A stretch of DNA of 64,000 nt from JACMLX01 sp031374935 (GCA_031374935.1 JANMHB010000179.1:30127-94126), one strand, 5' to 3'; positions 9,131 through 18,024 are shown, counted from the first letter of the stretch. A program made the numbers and translations. The notes: a model not told the origin generated them from the sequence alone.

Positions 9131-9150
9131 TGTACCGAACGGTCGGTACA
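9131..9150. promoter_or_regulatory. TetR-type operator palindrome upstream of the MOSC gene
   Basis: TGTACCGAACGGTCGGTACA consists of two perfect 8-bp inverted arms (TGTACCGA and TCGGTACA) around ACGG. The ACCG...CGGT symmetry is typical of TetR-family operators. It lies about 80-100 nt upstream of the MOSC start, between that gene and ppc. No TetR-family gene is present in the window, so the regulator would have to be elsewhere. A chance perfect 16/16 match in 150 bp is unlikely, but binding is inference. Confidence 0.55.
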
Positions 9151-9200
9151 TTCAGTGTATCCGTAGCCTTGATGTTCGTTCCCGGCCGCGTGTCAGCCGC

Positions 9201-11939
9201 TCACCCGCTGTTCCGCAGCCCCGCCGCCACGCCATTCAGCGTCAGTTGGATCGTGCTCACCAGACGCGCGTCGTCATCGCCCTGCCGCAATTGCCGAAGG
9301 AGGCGCACCTGCAGCGAATGGAGTGGGTCGAGATAGGGGAAGCGATTCCGGATACTGCGGGCGAGTGATGGGTTGTCACCGAGCAGTTCGGCCCCCGTGA
9401 TGCGCCGCACCCAGGCAACCGTGCGTTCGTGCTCGGCCGTGATCCGCGCGAACACCGCCGCCGCCACGGTCTGGTCGGGCGCCAGCGTGAGATACCGCGC
9501 GGCGATGTCGAGATCACTCTTCGCCAGCACCATGCCCATGTTCGACATCACTGTCCGGAAAAACGGCCAGTCGCGATACATCTGCTGCAGCAGTGCCGTC
9601 CGCGACGGAGCGCTGCCCCAGGCATCGAATGCCGACCCCGCGCCATACCACCCGGGCAGGAGAATGCGACACTGACTCCAGCTGAAGACCCAGGGAATCG
9701 CGCGGAGGTCTTCGATGCGATCACTGGCCGTGCGAGAGGCCGGTCGGCTGCCGATGTTGAGCGTGCTGATTTCGCGGATGGGTGTGATGGCGCGAAAGAG
9801 CGGCACGAAGCCGGGCGTGTCGTAGACCAGATCGCGATACGCATCCAGCGATGCCGCCGAGAGCGCGTCCATCACATCGGCAAACGCAGGCTCCAGTGAC
9901 GGTGACGATACACTCTCGGCCGACGCGATCGCGGTGGCCGAGACGAGTGCTTCGAGGCTCCGCCGGGCCTGATCCCGGTCGGCATAGCGTGCGGCGATCA
10001 CTTCTCCCTGCTCGGTGAGCCGCAATGCGCCGGTCACAGCGCCCGGTGGCTGCGCCAGGACCGCATCGTAGCTCGGTCCGCCGCCGCGTCCGACGGTGCC
10101 GCCACGACCGTGAAAGAAGCGCAACCGCACACCGGCGGCTTTCGCGACCTCCACCAGCTCCGCCTGCGCGCGATAGATAGCCCAGTTCGCCGTGAGATAC
10201 CCGCCATCCTTGTTGCTGTCCGAGTAGCCCAGCATCACTTCCTGTTCATTGCTCCGGGCACGGCGAATCCAGGTGCGATACTCGGGAATTGCGAACAGCG
10301 CGCGCATCGTCGCCGCCGCGCCTTCCAGGTCCTGAATGGTCTCGAACAGGGGGACGATATCGACCGCCAGCCGCGGCGCGTCACCGGGGCAGAACAGCCC
10401 TGCTTCGCGCAGCAGGATCGCGACTTCGAGCAGGTCGCTCACCGATTGGCATTTCGAGATGACGTAGTGTCCGATGATGCGGTCACCGAATCGCGTGATC
10501 GCCGCGGCAGCCCGGCTGACGACGGCCAGTTCGGTGCGCGTCAGGTCGCTGTATGTCAGTTGCGGACTGACCAGCGGTCGCGGGGTGCGCAGCTCGCGCA
10601 GCAGGATATCGGCCTGCCCGGCAGCGCTCCGCGCGGCGTAGTCGTCCACCACTCCGGCGCAGCGCAGCAGTTCATCGACGACCGTCACATGCACGTCGCT
10701 GTTCTGCCGCAGATCGAGCGTACAGAGATGGAAGCCGAAGAGCTCGACCGCCGTACGAAGTGGCTCCACCCGCGCGTCAGCCAGCGCGCCGGCGCCGTGC
10801 GCATGCAGCGAGGTCTCGACGACGGTGAGGTCGCGCACCAGTGCCGCGGGCGATTCGTAGGGCGCCTGCGTCACGTGGGGCGCCACCCCGGGTACCAGAC
10901 CGAGCGACTGCTTCGCGGTGGCCGCGAGCCGCGCATGCATGCCGCGCAGTGCGCGACGGTACGGTTCGTCAGCGCGAAACGGCGAGTCATCACCCGAGGC
11001 ATCAGCCAGCGCGCGCAGCTCGGCGGTCGGTGTGACGAGGCGATCGGACATCGAGACGTCGAGCGCCAGTTGATGCAGGGCGTGCAGGTGATGCGTGAAT
11101 GCGGTGAGCGCCTGATGTTCGACGGCCATGTTGAGCACATCGGCCGTGACGAACGGATTGCCATCGCGATCGCCGCCGATCCATGACCCCATGCGAATCA
11201 CCGGCGGCACGCGTGGCGCCTCGCCGGGCGCGAGTCGCTCGACGGTCGCCTGCACGGCCAGCTGCAACGCGGGGAGTTCGCGGAACAACGTCAATTCGTA
11301 GTAGCGCAACGCCTCGCTGATCTCGTCCCGTGCGCGTAGCTTGGCAAGCCGCAGCAGCGACGTCTGCCAGAGCGTCAGCACCTGCAATCGGAGCGACGCT
11401 TCCCACTCGACCAGCTCGACCGCGTCCAGGCGCGTCCGATCCCGCTCGACCAGCAGTTCGGCAATACGACGTTGGGTGTCGAGGATGGTCTTGCGTCGGA
11501 CTTCCGTTGGGTGCGCCGTCAGCACGGGGCTGACCTGTACGCTGGCCAGCGTGGCGACGATCTGTTCCGCGGACAGTCCGTCATCCCGGAGCACCGCGAC
11601 CGTATGCTCGAGCGTCCCGGCACGTGGCGGCGATCCCGAGGCGCGATGGTGGCGCTGCCGCCTCGCGTGGTGGACGTCTTCGGCGATGTTGGCCAGCAGC
11701 GAGAACCAGCTGAAGGCACGGATCAGCGTGATTGCCATCTCCTGATCGACGTCGGCGATCAGCGCGTCAATCGCTGCGGTGGCCGCCGCGCCCTGCCGGC
11801 GGCCGTCCACCGCCTGATGGCGCAGCGCCTCGACGCGCCCGAAGACATCGGCGCCCGCCTGTTCGGCGATGACATCACCGAGGAGCCGGCCGAGCAGACG
11901 GATGTCCTGGTCGAGGGCCTCGTCGGTGTGAGCGGTCAC
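9201..11939 (-). CDS. ppc: Phosphoenolpyruvate carboxylase
   Basis: 912 aa, normal for bacterial PEPC. It carboxylates PEP with bicarbonate to oxaloacetate, an anaplerotic cytoplasmic reaction. Family signatures appear in order: VLTAHPTEVRRKT with the catalytic His at about residue 140, GGDRDGNPFVT, the glycine-rich FHGRGGTVGRGGGPSY loop, MLGYSDSNKDGGY, and the C-terminal tail GLRNSG, close to the usual RNTG that reaches the active site. The N-terminus (DIRLLGRLLGDVIAEQAG) also matches the family, supporting the ATG at 11939. It may be monocistronic, with 71 bp to the next gene upstream. Confidence 0.97.
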   Translation of the reverse strand: MTAHTDEALDQDIRLLGRLLGDVIAEQAGADVFGRVEALRHQAVDGRRQGAAATAAIDALIADVDQEMAITLIRAFSWFSLLANIAEDVHHARRQRHHRASGSPPRAGTLEHTVAVLRDDGLSAEQIVATLASVQVSPVLTAHPTEVRRKTILDTQRRIAELLVERDRTRLDAVELVEWEASLRLQVLTLWQTSLLRLAKLRARDEISEALRYYELTLFRELPALQLAVQATVERLAPGEAPRVPPVIRMGSWIGGDRDGNPFVTADVLNMAVEHQALTAFTHHLHALHQLALDVSMSDRLVTPTAELRALADASGDDSPFRADEPYRRALRGMHARLAATAKQSLGLVPGVAPHVTQAPYESPAALVRDLTVVETSLHAHGAGALADARVEPLRTAVELFGFHLCTLDLRQNSDVHVTVVDELLRCAGVVDDYAARSAAGQADILLRELRTPRPLVSPQLTYSDLTRTELAVVSRAAAAITRFGDRIIGHYVISKCQSVSDLLEVAILLREAGLFCPGDAPRLAVDIVPLFETIQDLEGAAATMRALFAIPEYRTWIRRARSNEQEVMLGYSDSNKDGGYLTANWAIYRAQAELVEVAKAAGVRLRFFHGRGGTVGRGGGPSYDAVLAQPPGAVTGALRLTEQGEVIAARYADRDQARRSLEALVSATAIASAESVSSPSLEPAFADVMDALSAASLDAYRDLVYDTPGFVPLFRAITPIREISTLNIGSRPASRTASDRIEDLRAIPWVFSWSQCRILLPGWYGAGSAFDAWGSAPSRTALLQQMYRDWPFFRTVMSNMGMVLAKSDLDIAARYLTLAPDQTVAAAVFARITAEHERTVAWVRRITGAELLGDNPSLARSIRNRFPYLDPLHSLQVRLLRQLRQGDDDARLVSTIQLTLNGVAAGLRNSG

Positions 11940-12010
11940 GTGGGGTGAGCGGGAGAGAGAAGCTTCACGCGGGTGCGTGAACGATACTCACTCCACCGAT
12001 TGCCTCGGGC

Positions 12011-12676
12011 CTAGCGTCGCGTGATCGGTGACACGGCGATGCGCTCGACATGCACATTCAGCGCATGGTTGATCCGCAGGCCGACGACGCCATCGGCAGG
12101 GAGCTCGCTGCGCGGGGCGTCGAGGACCTGCGTCGGACCGACCCACAGCGCGACGCGATCCCCCTTCGCCTCGACGACCAGCTGGTACTTCACGCTCGTC
12201 CCGGGTGGCCCGGCCTTGAATACGGGAATCGCCGCATTCGCGGTCCAGTCGCGCACCGTGCGCACGGCCGCGCCGTTACGCGCCTTCATGATCGCCTTGC
12301 CATCCCGGCGCAGCAACGCATAGCCGTAGGTCGGCGTGGCCGAGTTCAGGTCGCGGCCCCCGAAGAACACACCGAAGCCTTCGGCACGGGCGCCCGGATC
12401 GAACAGGTGAATCGTCGCGTCGAGACGCCAGTCGCCGGTACCGCGCATGGTGCTGTCAAACAGGATGGCGGCCGGCCCTGTCGTGACGTGAAAGCCTGGC
12501 TTCATGTCCTCGAGCTTGACCTCCGAGCGGTCACCGCCACCGTCGACGCGAAACACCCAGCCTGCGGGAGGAGCCGCGGGAGGCTGCGCGCCACCGGCAA
12601 CAGGGGCCACGATGAACGCACCGGCTGCACACACGGCGCGAAGGAACAGGGCAGAGAGGCTCGACGGAATCGGCAT
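12011..12676 (-). CDS. Exported concanavalin-fold (DUF1080/LamG-like) protein
   Basis: 221 aa with a Sec signal peptide (LRAVCAAGAFIVAPVAGGAQ). The mature part reads as a jelly-roll domain: DWRLDATIHLF, FGVFFGGRDL, YGYALLRRDGKAIMKAR, YQLVVEAKGDRVALWVG and a terminal VGLRINHALNVHVERIAV. This order of strands is typical of DUF1080/3-keto-disaccharide hydrolase and LamG-like domains. No catalytic residues can be assigned, so binding is as likely as hydrolysis. It is preceded by the cytochrome peroxidase gene on the same strand, 148 bp away. Confidence 0.7.
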   Translation of the reverse strand: MPIPSSLSALFLRAVCAAGAFIVAPVAGGAQPPAAPPAGWVFRVDGGGDRSEVKLEDMKPGFHVTTGPAAILFDSTMRGTGDWRLDATIHLFDPGARAEGFGVFFGGRDLNSATPTYGYALLRRDGKAIMKARNGAAVRTVRDWTANAAIPVFKAGPPGTSVKYQLVVEAKGDRVALWVGPTQVLDAPRSELPADGVVGLRINHALNVHVERIAVSPITRR

Positions 12677-12824
12677 GCAGGAACCTTGATGGCCGTGACG
12701 GGAAATGCAATTCCCGACACCACATTTTCACAATCAGCCGTGAAACAGGCGATCCCGACGACGCGTCGCGGGGCCTGTGGCGCGAACAGCGGGGCCCCGG
12801 TCCCCAGTCGCGCATGGCGTCCGA

Positions 12825-14021
12825 TCAGGGGCGAAACGGCGTCGCGAACTTGGGATCTGCTGCCAGAGTCGTGTCGGTCAACGTCCGCAGGAACGCCACC
12901 AGCGCCGCCTTGTCGCCCTGTGTGAGTTGCAGGCGGAGTGGTGCGCCATTCGGCAGCCGGAGCCTGTTGTCGAGACCCGGGCCAGGCTGCACGCCACTCA
13001 CGTAGTGGTCCACCACCTGCTCGAGCGTGGCGAACCGCCCGTCGTGCATGTAGGGACCGGTGACCGCCACCCCCTTCAGCGACGGTGACTTGAACACGCG
13101 GGTTTCGTTCGCGTCGAGGCCATTGCTCCTCGAGTTGCCGGCCAGCGCGAAGCTCGGAGGTGTGTGGCAGGCCGCGCATCCGCCGCCTTGCGGGGGCGCC
13201 GTCAGGAAGATCGCCTTGCCCCGGTTCTCTTCGGTGGTGTAGTTGGGAAATGGTGCGTTCAGGCCGCGATCGGGCAATTGCCGGTTGTACGTTCGGGCGA
13301 AACCCTGATCGAACCGGCTGTCGATCGAGACCACGCTCCGCACGTACTGTGCGATCGCGCGCTGAATTCGATCCTCGGTAATCGCGGTGTCGCCGAAGAC
13401 GAACCGGAAGAGTTCAGGATAGTACTTCAGGCGATTCATCTTCGAGATCAGCGCGTTGATGCCACCGTGGGCAGCGTCGAAACCCATTTCAACGGAATTC
13501 TCGAGCGGCTGGGTGACCTGCGCTTCGATGCTTGGTGCGCGCTTGTCCCAGAAGGCCACGCCGGGCGCATAGAACCGCGTGTTGCCGAGGCGCATCGAGT
13601 GGGCGTCGGTGCGGTCGACGGTGTTGAACCCAACGCTGAACCGTTCGCTGTCCGTCAGGCTGTTCGCACGCTGGTGGCAACTGGCACAGCTGACGGCACC
13701 ATTGATGCTCAGCTGGCGATCGTGGAAGAGGACGCGGCCAAGGGTTGCGCCCCTGTCGGTGACGGGGTTGCCGGGCGGGGCGTTGTTCTGCGCGATCACG
13801 GCGGCGTCATAATGCGCGGGCCAGATCGGTGCGGCGTAGTTCGGCAACGCGTTCAGGTTGATCGTCAGGGCCGCAGTCACACCCGGCGTCGGATCGACGG
13901 CCGGGGTCGGTGCCGTCGGTTCGATCGGTGTTGTTCCGGCACCGTTCGGTGACGAGGCGTCATCGCACGCAGCCATCAGGAGCAGCGCGGCAAGTGAGGC
14001 GAATCGGTGAGAGTGGCGCAC
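12825..14021 (-). CDS. Di-haem cytochrome c peroxidase / MauG-family lipoprotein
   Basis: 398 aa from a GTG at 14021. The N-terminus gives a short basic region, hydrophobic core and LLMAAC lipobox (Cys about residue 19), so it is a membrane-anchored periplasmic protein. Two c-type haem sites are visible: CASCH at residues 112-116 and CAACH at 282-286, spaced as in bacterial CcpA/MauG proteins. Between them lie DKRAPSIEAQ and EMGF segments typical of the family, and near the end VTGPYMHDGRFATLEQVVDHY. It probably reduces H2O2 or oxidises a partner. The frame is open to 14222, but that extension lacks signal features. No clear Shine-Dalgarno distinguishes the start. Confidence 0.88.
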   Translation of the reverse strand: MRHSHRFASLAALLLMAACDDASSPNGAGTTPIEPTAPTPAVDPTPGVTAALTINLNALPNYAAPIWPAHYDAAVIAQNNAPPGNPVTDRGATLGRVLFHDRQLSINGAVSCASCHQRANSLTDSERFSVGFNTVDRTDAHSMRLGNTRFYAPGVAFWDKRAPSIEAQVTQPLENSVEMGFDAAHGGINALISKMNRLKYYPELFRFVFGDTAITEDRIQRAIAQYVRSVVSIDSRFDQGFARTYNRQLPDRGLNAPFPNYTTEENRGKAIFLTAPPQGGGCAACHTPPSFALAGNSRSNGLDANETRVFKSPSLKGVAVTGPYMHDGRFATLEQVVDHYVSGVQPGPGLDNRLRLPNGAPLRLQLTQGDKAALVAFLRTLTDTTLAADPKFATPFRP

Positions 14022-14047
14022 GGGAGGCTCGAGATTGAGGTTGCACT

Positions 14048-15285
14048 TTGGACACCAGCGGCGAGCCGGACATTCCATCTGCTGCGGAGCGGGACGAGGT
14101 GAGACCACGCGCGGGACGACTGGCCATCTGTTCGCTGACGATTCTGCTCCTGGCGGCCGGGCCGGTCCTGCCGGCACAGCAGCCCACGTCGCCTTCGATC
14201 GGGGACCCCTGTCGTGCAGCAATCACATCCATGCTCGCATCCGGGAGACACGCTGGTCAGCGGTGGCCCCTACTCGCCGATGTCCTGGTCGATCTGCGCC
14301 GTCTTATACGTGCTCGACACGGTCGCGCTGCGCTGGAGTACTGGTGGTCGCGCGACGGAGTCCGCCCGCGCGGTTGTGAGGCAGCTGGAGCTGATCGAGG
14401 CGCGCGGGCTCGACAAGGCGGACTACGATGCGTCGAGACTGCGCGCACTCGTGACTCGGGAGTCGTTACCGCCGCAGGCGCAGGCCGATCTCGACGTCAC
14501 GCTGAGCACGGCCTGCCTGTGGGCGCTGCGCGCGCTGCCTGACAGCGTTCGGTACGACAGCCTGCTGGTCGCCGGCGTGCGGCGGCTTCAGCGATGGCAC
14601 AGGCGGGAGCAGAACCTGGTCGCGCAGCAGTCGCAGCTGGAGCAGGTGGACCTGCTGGTGAAGGCGGGGCGACGCTCGATCGCCGACCAGTATCAGCAGC
14701 GGGCGGCGGTGGCGACCGCGCAGTCCGGGGTGGTCACCGCCAAGCGCGCGGTGGAACTGGCGAAGGTGGACGTGATCCAGACGCTCCAGCTGGAGCCGGG
14801 CACGACCTACGATTTCGCCGCTCCGACGGTCGACTCCGCGGTCGCGCCGCCGAGGTTCGCGCTCGACGGGTTGCTGGCGAGTGCGTTCTCCGACCGCGCC
14901 GACCTGAAGGCGGCGCAGAGTCGCGTGGACGCGGCCAGCGAAGCGCTCAAGACGTCGGGTTCGACGCGCTGGCCGCCGCTTGCCCTCAATCTCGGGTACA
15001 GTTCCGGCGACACGAGCCTCACGGATGAGAGCTTCTCGACACAGCTGAACCCGCGCAAGGGCGGGTCGGTCGGGGTGTCGCTGTCGGTACCGATCTTCGA
15101 CCGTGGCGCGGCCAAGGTGGCCACGCAGCAGCGCTACCGCGTGGGTGCCGCCACGCTGGTGGAACTCTCCGTCGCGCGCGCCGCCCAGGTCTCGGCCGCC
15201 AGCGCCCTCGTCAATGCACGCTACACCCTGATCTTCCAGCAGTCGCTGATGTCGAACTACACCGGCACCCTCGACCCCGCCCGGG
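14048..15285 (+). pseudogene. Chimeric pseudogene: L,D-transpeptidase N-terminal part fused to TolC-family fragment
   Basis: One frame starting at 14048 encodes a signal peptide (ICSLTILLLAAGPVLPAQQ). It is continued, after a frame change near 14220-14240, by a frame starting at 14214. The latter carries an L,D-transpeptidase scaffold-like region (ESARAVVRQLELIEARGLD, KADYDASRLRALV, ADLDVTLSTACLWALRAL) up to about 14603. A local frame slip near 14285-14310 moves DLRRL into the other frame. From about 14604 it switches without a stop to a TolC-type outer-membrane efflux protein (RSIADQYQQRAAVATAQSGV, GVSLSVPIFDRGAAKVATQQ). The usual ~50 residues of coiled coil are then missing, and the C-terminal TolC part resumes (RYRVGAATLVELSVARAAQV to TGTLDPAR). 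The native stop is lost and the frame runs on to 15440. I judge it non-functional. Confidence 0.75.
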
Positions 15286-15300
15286 GGTCGTTCGGGCGGG
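15276..15300 (+). other. GC-rich hairpin at the pseudogene end
   Basis: CCCGCCCG (15276-15283) and CGGGCGGG (15293-15300) form a perfect 8-bp stem with a 9-nt loop, directly where TolC similarity ends. There is no U-tract, so a Rho-independent terminator is doubtful. It may mark a recombination point. Confidence 0.35.
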
Positions 15301-15365
15301 CGCGATGCAGCACTGTCGTGAAGCCACGGACACATCACCAGCGTGGCGGCGGTGAAACAGCGTAT

Positions 15366-15397
15366 CACGGAGGCACAGGGGCTCAGAGGCGCGGAGG
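15366..15397 (+). repeat. Left copy of imperfect inverted repeat flanking the GxxExxY gene
   Basis: The reverse complement of 15366-15397 aligns with 15867-15898: both read CCTC, then GCCTCTG, then CTGTGCCTC followed by T/C-G, about 75% identical over 32 nt. This copy contains the GxxExxY stop codon. Confidence 0.55.
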
Positions 15398-15862
15398 TTT
15401 CGGGGTGAAGATGGCGCTGACAGGGCTTGCGTCGGCGTGAGTATCGTTCACGACTCGATGGATGCCATGTTTGAGCAATGCTGAGCCGAAATTGATGAGT
15501 AGTCCGATCTCGAGCTTGCAGAGTCGCACGTATGTCAGTGTCTGCGCTCGGAAAACCTCATTGTGCGATGTGGTCGCCTTGCATTCCACGAGCACGCTGT
15601 CAGCCACGAGCAGGTCGACCGTCAACTGACCGTACAAGCGACGACCCTTGTATGTGATCGCCATTCGTTGCTGACGGCGATTCTCTATTCCACGCAGCTC
15701 CAGCTCGATCGCAAGTGCCTCCTCGTACACCGACTCCAGTAGCCCGGGACCACCAAGCGCACGGTGCACTTCGATAGCGGAGTCAATGATGGCGCCGGTC
15801 GTTGCGTTGAGTCTGGTCCGAGCGAGCGCTCGCTCGCTGTTCCCGAGGTTTGGTTCAAGCAC
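15383..15862 (-). CDS. GxxExxY family protein, PD-(D/E)XK nuclease-like
   Basis: 159 aa from a GTG at 15862; an earlier GTG at 15886 lies inside the flanking repeat and is less likely. The family motif is visible: IIDSAIEVHRALGGPGLLES followed by VYEEAL (G-x-x-E-x-x-Y). The segment YGQLTVDLLVADSVLVECKA has the D...E-x-K arrangement of PD-(D/E)XK nuclease folds. The usual family C-terminus (about GIHRVVN) is followed here by ~20 extra residues ending in the repeat. Function is unknown; such genes are small and often scattered in multiple copies. It is flanked by inverted repeats, which suggests it moved as a unit. Confidence 0.8.
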   Translation of the reverse strand: MLEPNLGNSERALARTRLNATTGAIIDSAIEVHRALGGPGLLESVYEEALAIELELRGIENRRQQRMAITYKGRRLYGQLTVDLLVADSVLVECKATTSHNEVFRAQTLTYVRLCKLEIGLLINFGSALLKHGIHRVVNDTHADASPVSAIFTPKPPRL

Positions 15863-15866
15863 GGAT

Positions 15867-15898
15867 CCTCGCAGCCTCTGTGGCACTGTGCCTCTGCA
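15867..15898 (+). repeat. Right copy of imperfect inverted repeat flanking the GxxExxY gene
   Basis: 32 nt (CCTC at 15867, GCCTCTGTG at about 15874-15882, CTGTGCCTCTG at about 15886-15896), in inverted orientation to 15366-15397. Together the two copies delimit a 533-bp unit containing only the GxxExxY gene. Confidence 0.55.
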
Positions 15899-16049
15899 AT
15901 GAGCAGTTCGAATGCCCGATCGCAGGGGTCCAACCGGGTCAGCGCACTATCGGCACAAGAGTCACACCGGCGTCAGCGCGGGTTGCGTCAGGGAGAGGGA
16001 GCGGCGAGAGTAATCGGTGCAAGTCCTGATCCTCACATCCCTGGTGCCA

Positions 16050-17759
16050 ATGGACAAGTCGAAACTTCCCAGCCGCCACGCGACGGTCGGGCCCGAGCGG
16101 GCGCCGCACCGGGCGTTCTACTACGCCATGGGACTGACGTCCGAGGAGATCCAGCAGCCGATCGTCGGCGTGGTGTCGAGCTGGAACGAGGCTGCGCCGT
16201 GCAACATCGCGCTCAAGCGGCAGGCCGAAGCCGCCAAGCGCGGGGTGTCGGTCGCGGGCGGCACGCCGCGCGAGTTCACCACCATCACCGTCACCGACGG
16301 CATCGCGATGGGGCACGCCGGGATGAAGGCCTCGCTGGTGAGTCGCGAAACGATCGCGGACTCCGTCGAGCTCACCGTGCGCGGGCACTGCTACGACGGG
16401 TTGGTGGGCATCGCCGGCTGCGACAAGACGTTGCCCGGACTGATGATGGCGATGTTGCGGCTCAACGTGCCGTCGGTGTTTCTCTACGGTGGCTCGATTC
16501 TGCCCGGCCGGTACAACGATCGCGACGTGACCGTGCTCGATGTGTTCGAAGGCGTCGGCAAACATGCGGCTGGCACGATGACGCTGGCGGAGCTGACCGC
16601 GCTGGAGAAAGTGGCGTGTCCGGGCGCCGGGTCGTGCGGTGGGCAGTACACCGCCAACAGCATGGCGTATGTGTCGGAAGCGATCGGCCTCGCGCTGCCT
16701 GGTTCGGCCAGTCCGCCGGCGGCCTGGGAATCGCGCGACAGCTATGCGGAAGCGTCCGGCGCTGCCGTCATGCGACTGATGCAGCATGGGCCGCGGCCGC
16801 GCGACATCGTGACACGCCAGGCGCTGGAGAATGCGGCGGCGGTGGTGGCCGCCACCGGCGGGTCGACCAACACCGCGCTGCACCTGCCGGCCATGGCGCA
16901 CGAAGCCGGCATCGTGTTCGATCTTTTCGACGTGGCGGCGGTCTTCGCGCGCACGCCGCTGATCGCCGATCTCAAACCAGGCGGCCGTTATCTGGCGAAG
17001 GATGTGCACGACATCGGTGGCGCCTCGGTGGTGCTCAAGGCGTTGCTGGATGGCGGTTTCCTGCACGGCGATTGCATCACCGTCACCGGCAAGACCCTCG
17101 CTGACGATCTCGCCGGTGTGATCGTGCCCGCCAATCAGGATGTCGTGCGTCCGGTGATCAATGCGATCTCACCGACGGGAGGACTGGTTGGCATGCGCGG
17201 CAACCTCGCACCCGATGGGGCGGTGGTGAAGGTCGCCGGACTGCAGACGCGTGTCTTCAGCGGGCCGGCGCTGGTGTTCGAGTCAGAGGAAGAGGCGATG
17301 GCGGCGGTGATGGCGAAGCAGTACGCCGCCGGCGATGTGATCGTGATTCGCTATGAAGGCCCGCGCGGAGGCCCCGGCATGCGCGAGATGCTGTCGACCA
17401 CCTCGGCGATCTACGGGCAGGGGATGGGTGACAAGGTGGCACTGATCACCGATGGGCGATTCAGCGGTGCCACGCGCGGGCTCTGCATCGGGCACGTTGG
17501 TCCCGAAGCGGCGGTCGGCGGGCCGATCGGGCTGTTGCAGAACGGCGACATCGTCGACATCGATGCCGATGCGGGGACGCTGAGCGTCCGACTCACCGAC
17601 AGCGAGCTCGAGCAGCGGCGGTCGACATGGACTCCGCGCCGTCATGACTTCCAGTCCGGGGCGATCTGGCGCTACGCGCAGACGGTGAGCCAGGCCCGGT
17701 ATGGTGCGGTGGTGCATCCGGGGGGGCTTGCGGAAACACACTGTTACGCCGATTTTTGA
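16050..17759 (+). CDS. ilvD: Dihydroxy-acid dehydratase
   Basis: 569 aa. It dehydrates 2,3-dihydroxy-isovalerate and -methylvalerate to the 2-keto acids, the third common step of Val/Ile/Leu synthesis, using an Fe-S cluster and Mg. Cluster and active-site motifs are GIAGCDKTLPG, CPGAGSCGGQYTANSMA and SGATRGLCIGHVGPEA. The ATG at 16050 (MDKSKLPSRHATVGPERAPH) matches the usual N-terminus. An in-frame GTG at 16017 would add 11 hydrophobic residues and is not preferred. It lies upstream of the ilvB-leuB operon, separated by the attenuator region, so the two may be partly independent transcription units. Confidence 0.97.
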   Translation: MDKSKLPSRHATVGPERAPHRAFYYAMGLTSEEIQQPIVGVVSSWNEAAPCNIALKRQAEAAKRGVSVAGGTPREFTTITVTDGIAMGHAGMKASLVSRETIADSVELTVRGHCYDGLVGIAGCDKTLPGLMMAMLRLNVPSVFLYGGSILPGRYNDRDVTVLDVFEGVGKHAAGTMTLAELTALEKVACPGAGSCGGQYTANSMAYVSEAIGLALPGSASPPAAWESRDSYAEASGAAVMRLMQHGPRPRDIVTRQALENAAAVVAATGGSTNTALHLPAMAHEAGIVFDLFDVAAVFARTPLIADLKPGGRYLAKDVHDIGGASVVLKALLDGGFLHGDCITVTGKTLADDLAGVIVPANQDVVRPVINAISPTGGLVGMRGNLAPDGAVVKVAGLQTRVFSGPALVFESEEEAMAAVMAKQYAAGDVIVIRYEGPRGGPGMREMLSTTSAIYGQGMGDKVALITDGRFSGATRGLCIGHVGPEAAVGGPIGLLQNGDIVDIDADAGTLSVRLTDSELEQRRSTWTPRRHDFQSGAIWRYAQTVSQARYGAVVHPGGLAETHCYADF

Positions 17760-17855
17760 AGCGGAGGCGCGTGAGGCGGTCTGGCGCGCTTCGGTGTCTG
17801 CTGTGGTCCCGGCCCTCTGCCTGGGCGCAGCGCGCATGACTCTCTCGTCCCAGTA

Positions 17856-17987
17856 ATGTCAGCTTTGCAGCCGCAGTTCCTGATTCTCAGCCTTCTCAGC
17901 CTTGTTGCGAGCCTTTCGCTCGCAGCAATTCTTGTCGTACGCGTACTTCTTAGCGGACGGGAGCAGGGCTTGAGGGTCGCGATGTAG
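17856..17987 (+). CDS. Branched-chain amino acid leader peptide (attenuation)
   Basis: A 43-codon frame, ATG 17856 to TAG 17985-17987. Residues 9-32 hold 16 Leu/Ile/Val in 24 positions (LILSLLSLVASLSLAA, then ILVVRVLL). Leu is encoded six times by CTT and Val twice by GTA, codons that are uncommon in this GC-rich genome, as expected for a sensor of charged tRNA. There is no obvious Shine-Dalgarno; a 6-codon mini-frame ends at TAATG overlapping the ATG. It lies directly before a terminator and alternative hairpins, then ilvB. The peptide probably has no function beyond ribosome stalling. Analogous to the ilv/leu leader peptides of enterics and actinomycetes by design, not by sequence. Confidence 0.8.
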   Translation: MSALQPQFLILSLLSLVASLSLAAILVVRVLLSGREQGLRVAM

Positions 17988-18000
17988 CAGCGAACCGACG

Positions 18001-18024
18001 CCCCTCCCGAGATCATCGGAGGGG
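18001..18024 (+). promoter_or_regulatory. Attenuator hairpin 1:2 (anti-antiterminator)
   Basis: CCCCTC (18001-18006) pairs with GAGGGG (18019-18024) and CGA (18008-18010) with TCG (18016-18018), with one bulged C and a GATCA loop. It begins 14 nt after the leader stop codon. Its 3' arm can instead pair with the terminator 5' arm (CGGAGGGG at 18017-18024 with TCCCTCCG at 18051-18058). Its 5' arm can pair with CGGGAG (17958-17963) inside the leader frame. Confidence 0.65.

Noticed and set aside
16017..16049. VQVLILTSLVP segment in frame before ilvD, resembling a branched-chain leader
   Set aside because: It is in frame with ilvD without a stop and no hairpins follow; more likely untranslated or a chance hydrophobic run.
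17723..17751. TTGCGG-N17-GATTTT as promoter for the attenuator leader
   Set aside because: Weak -10 match and inside ilvD coding sequence; cannot be supported without transcript data.
17836..17856. Six-codon frame (MTLSSQ) ending TAATG at the leader start
   Set aside because: Too short to judge; noted only because it could couple to the leader peptide.
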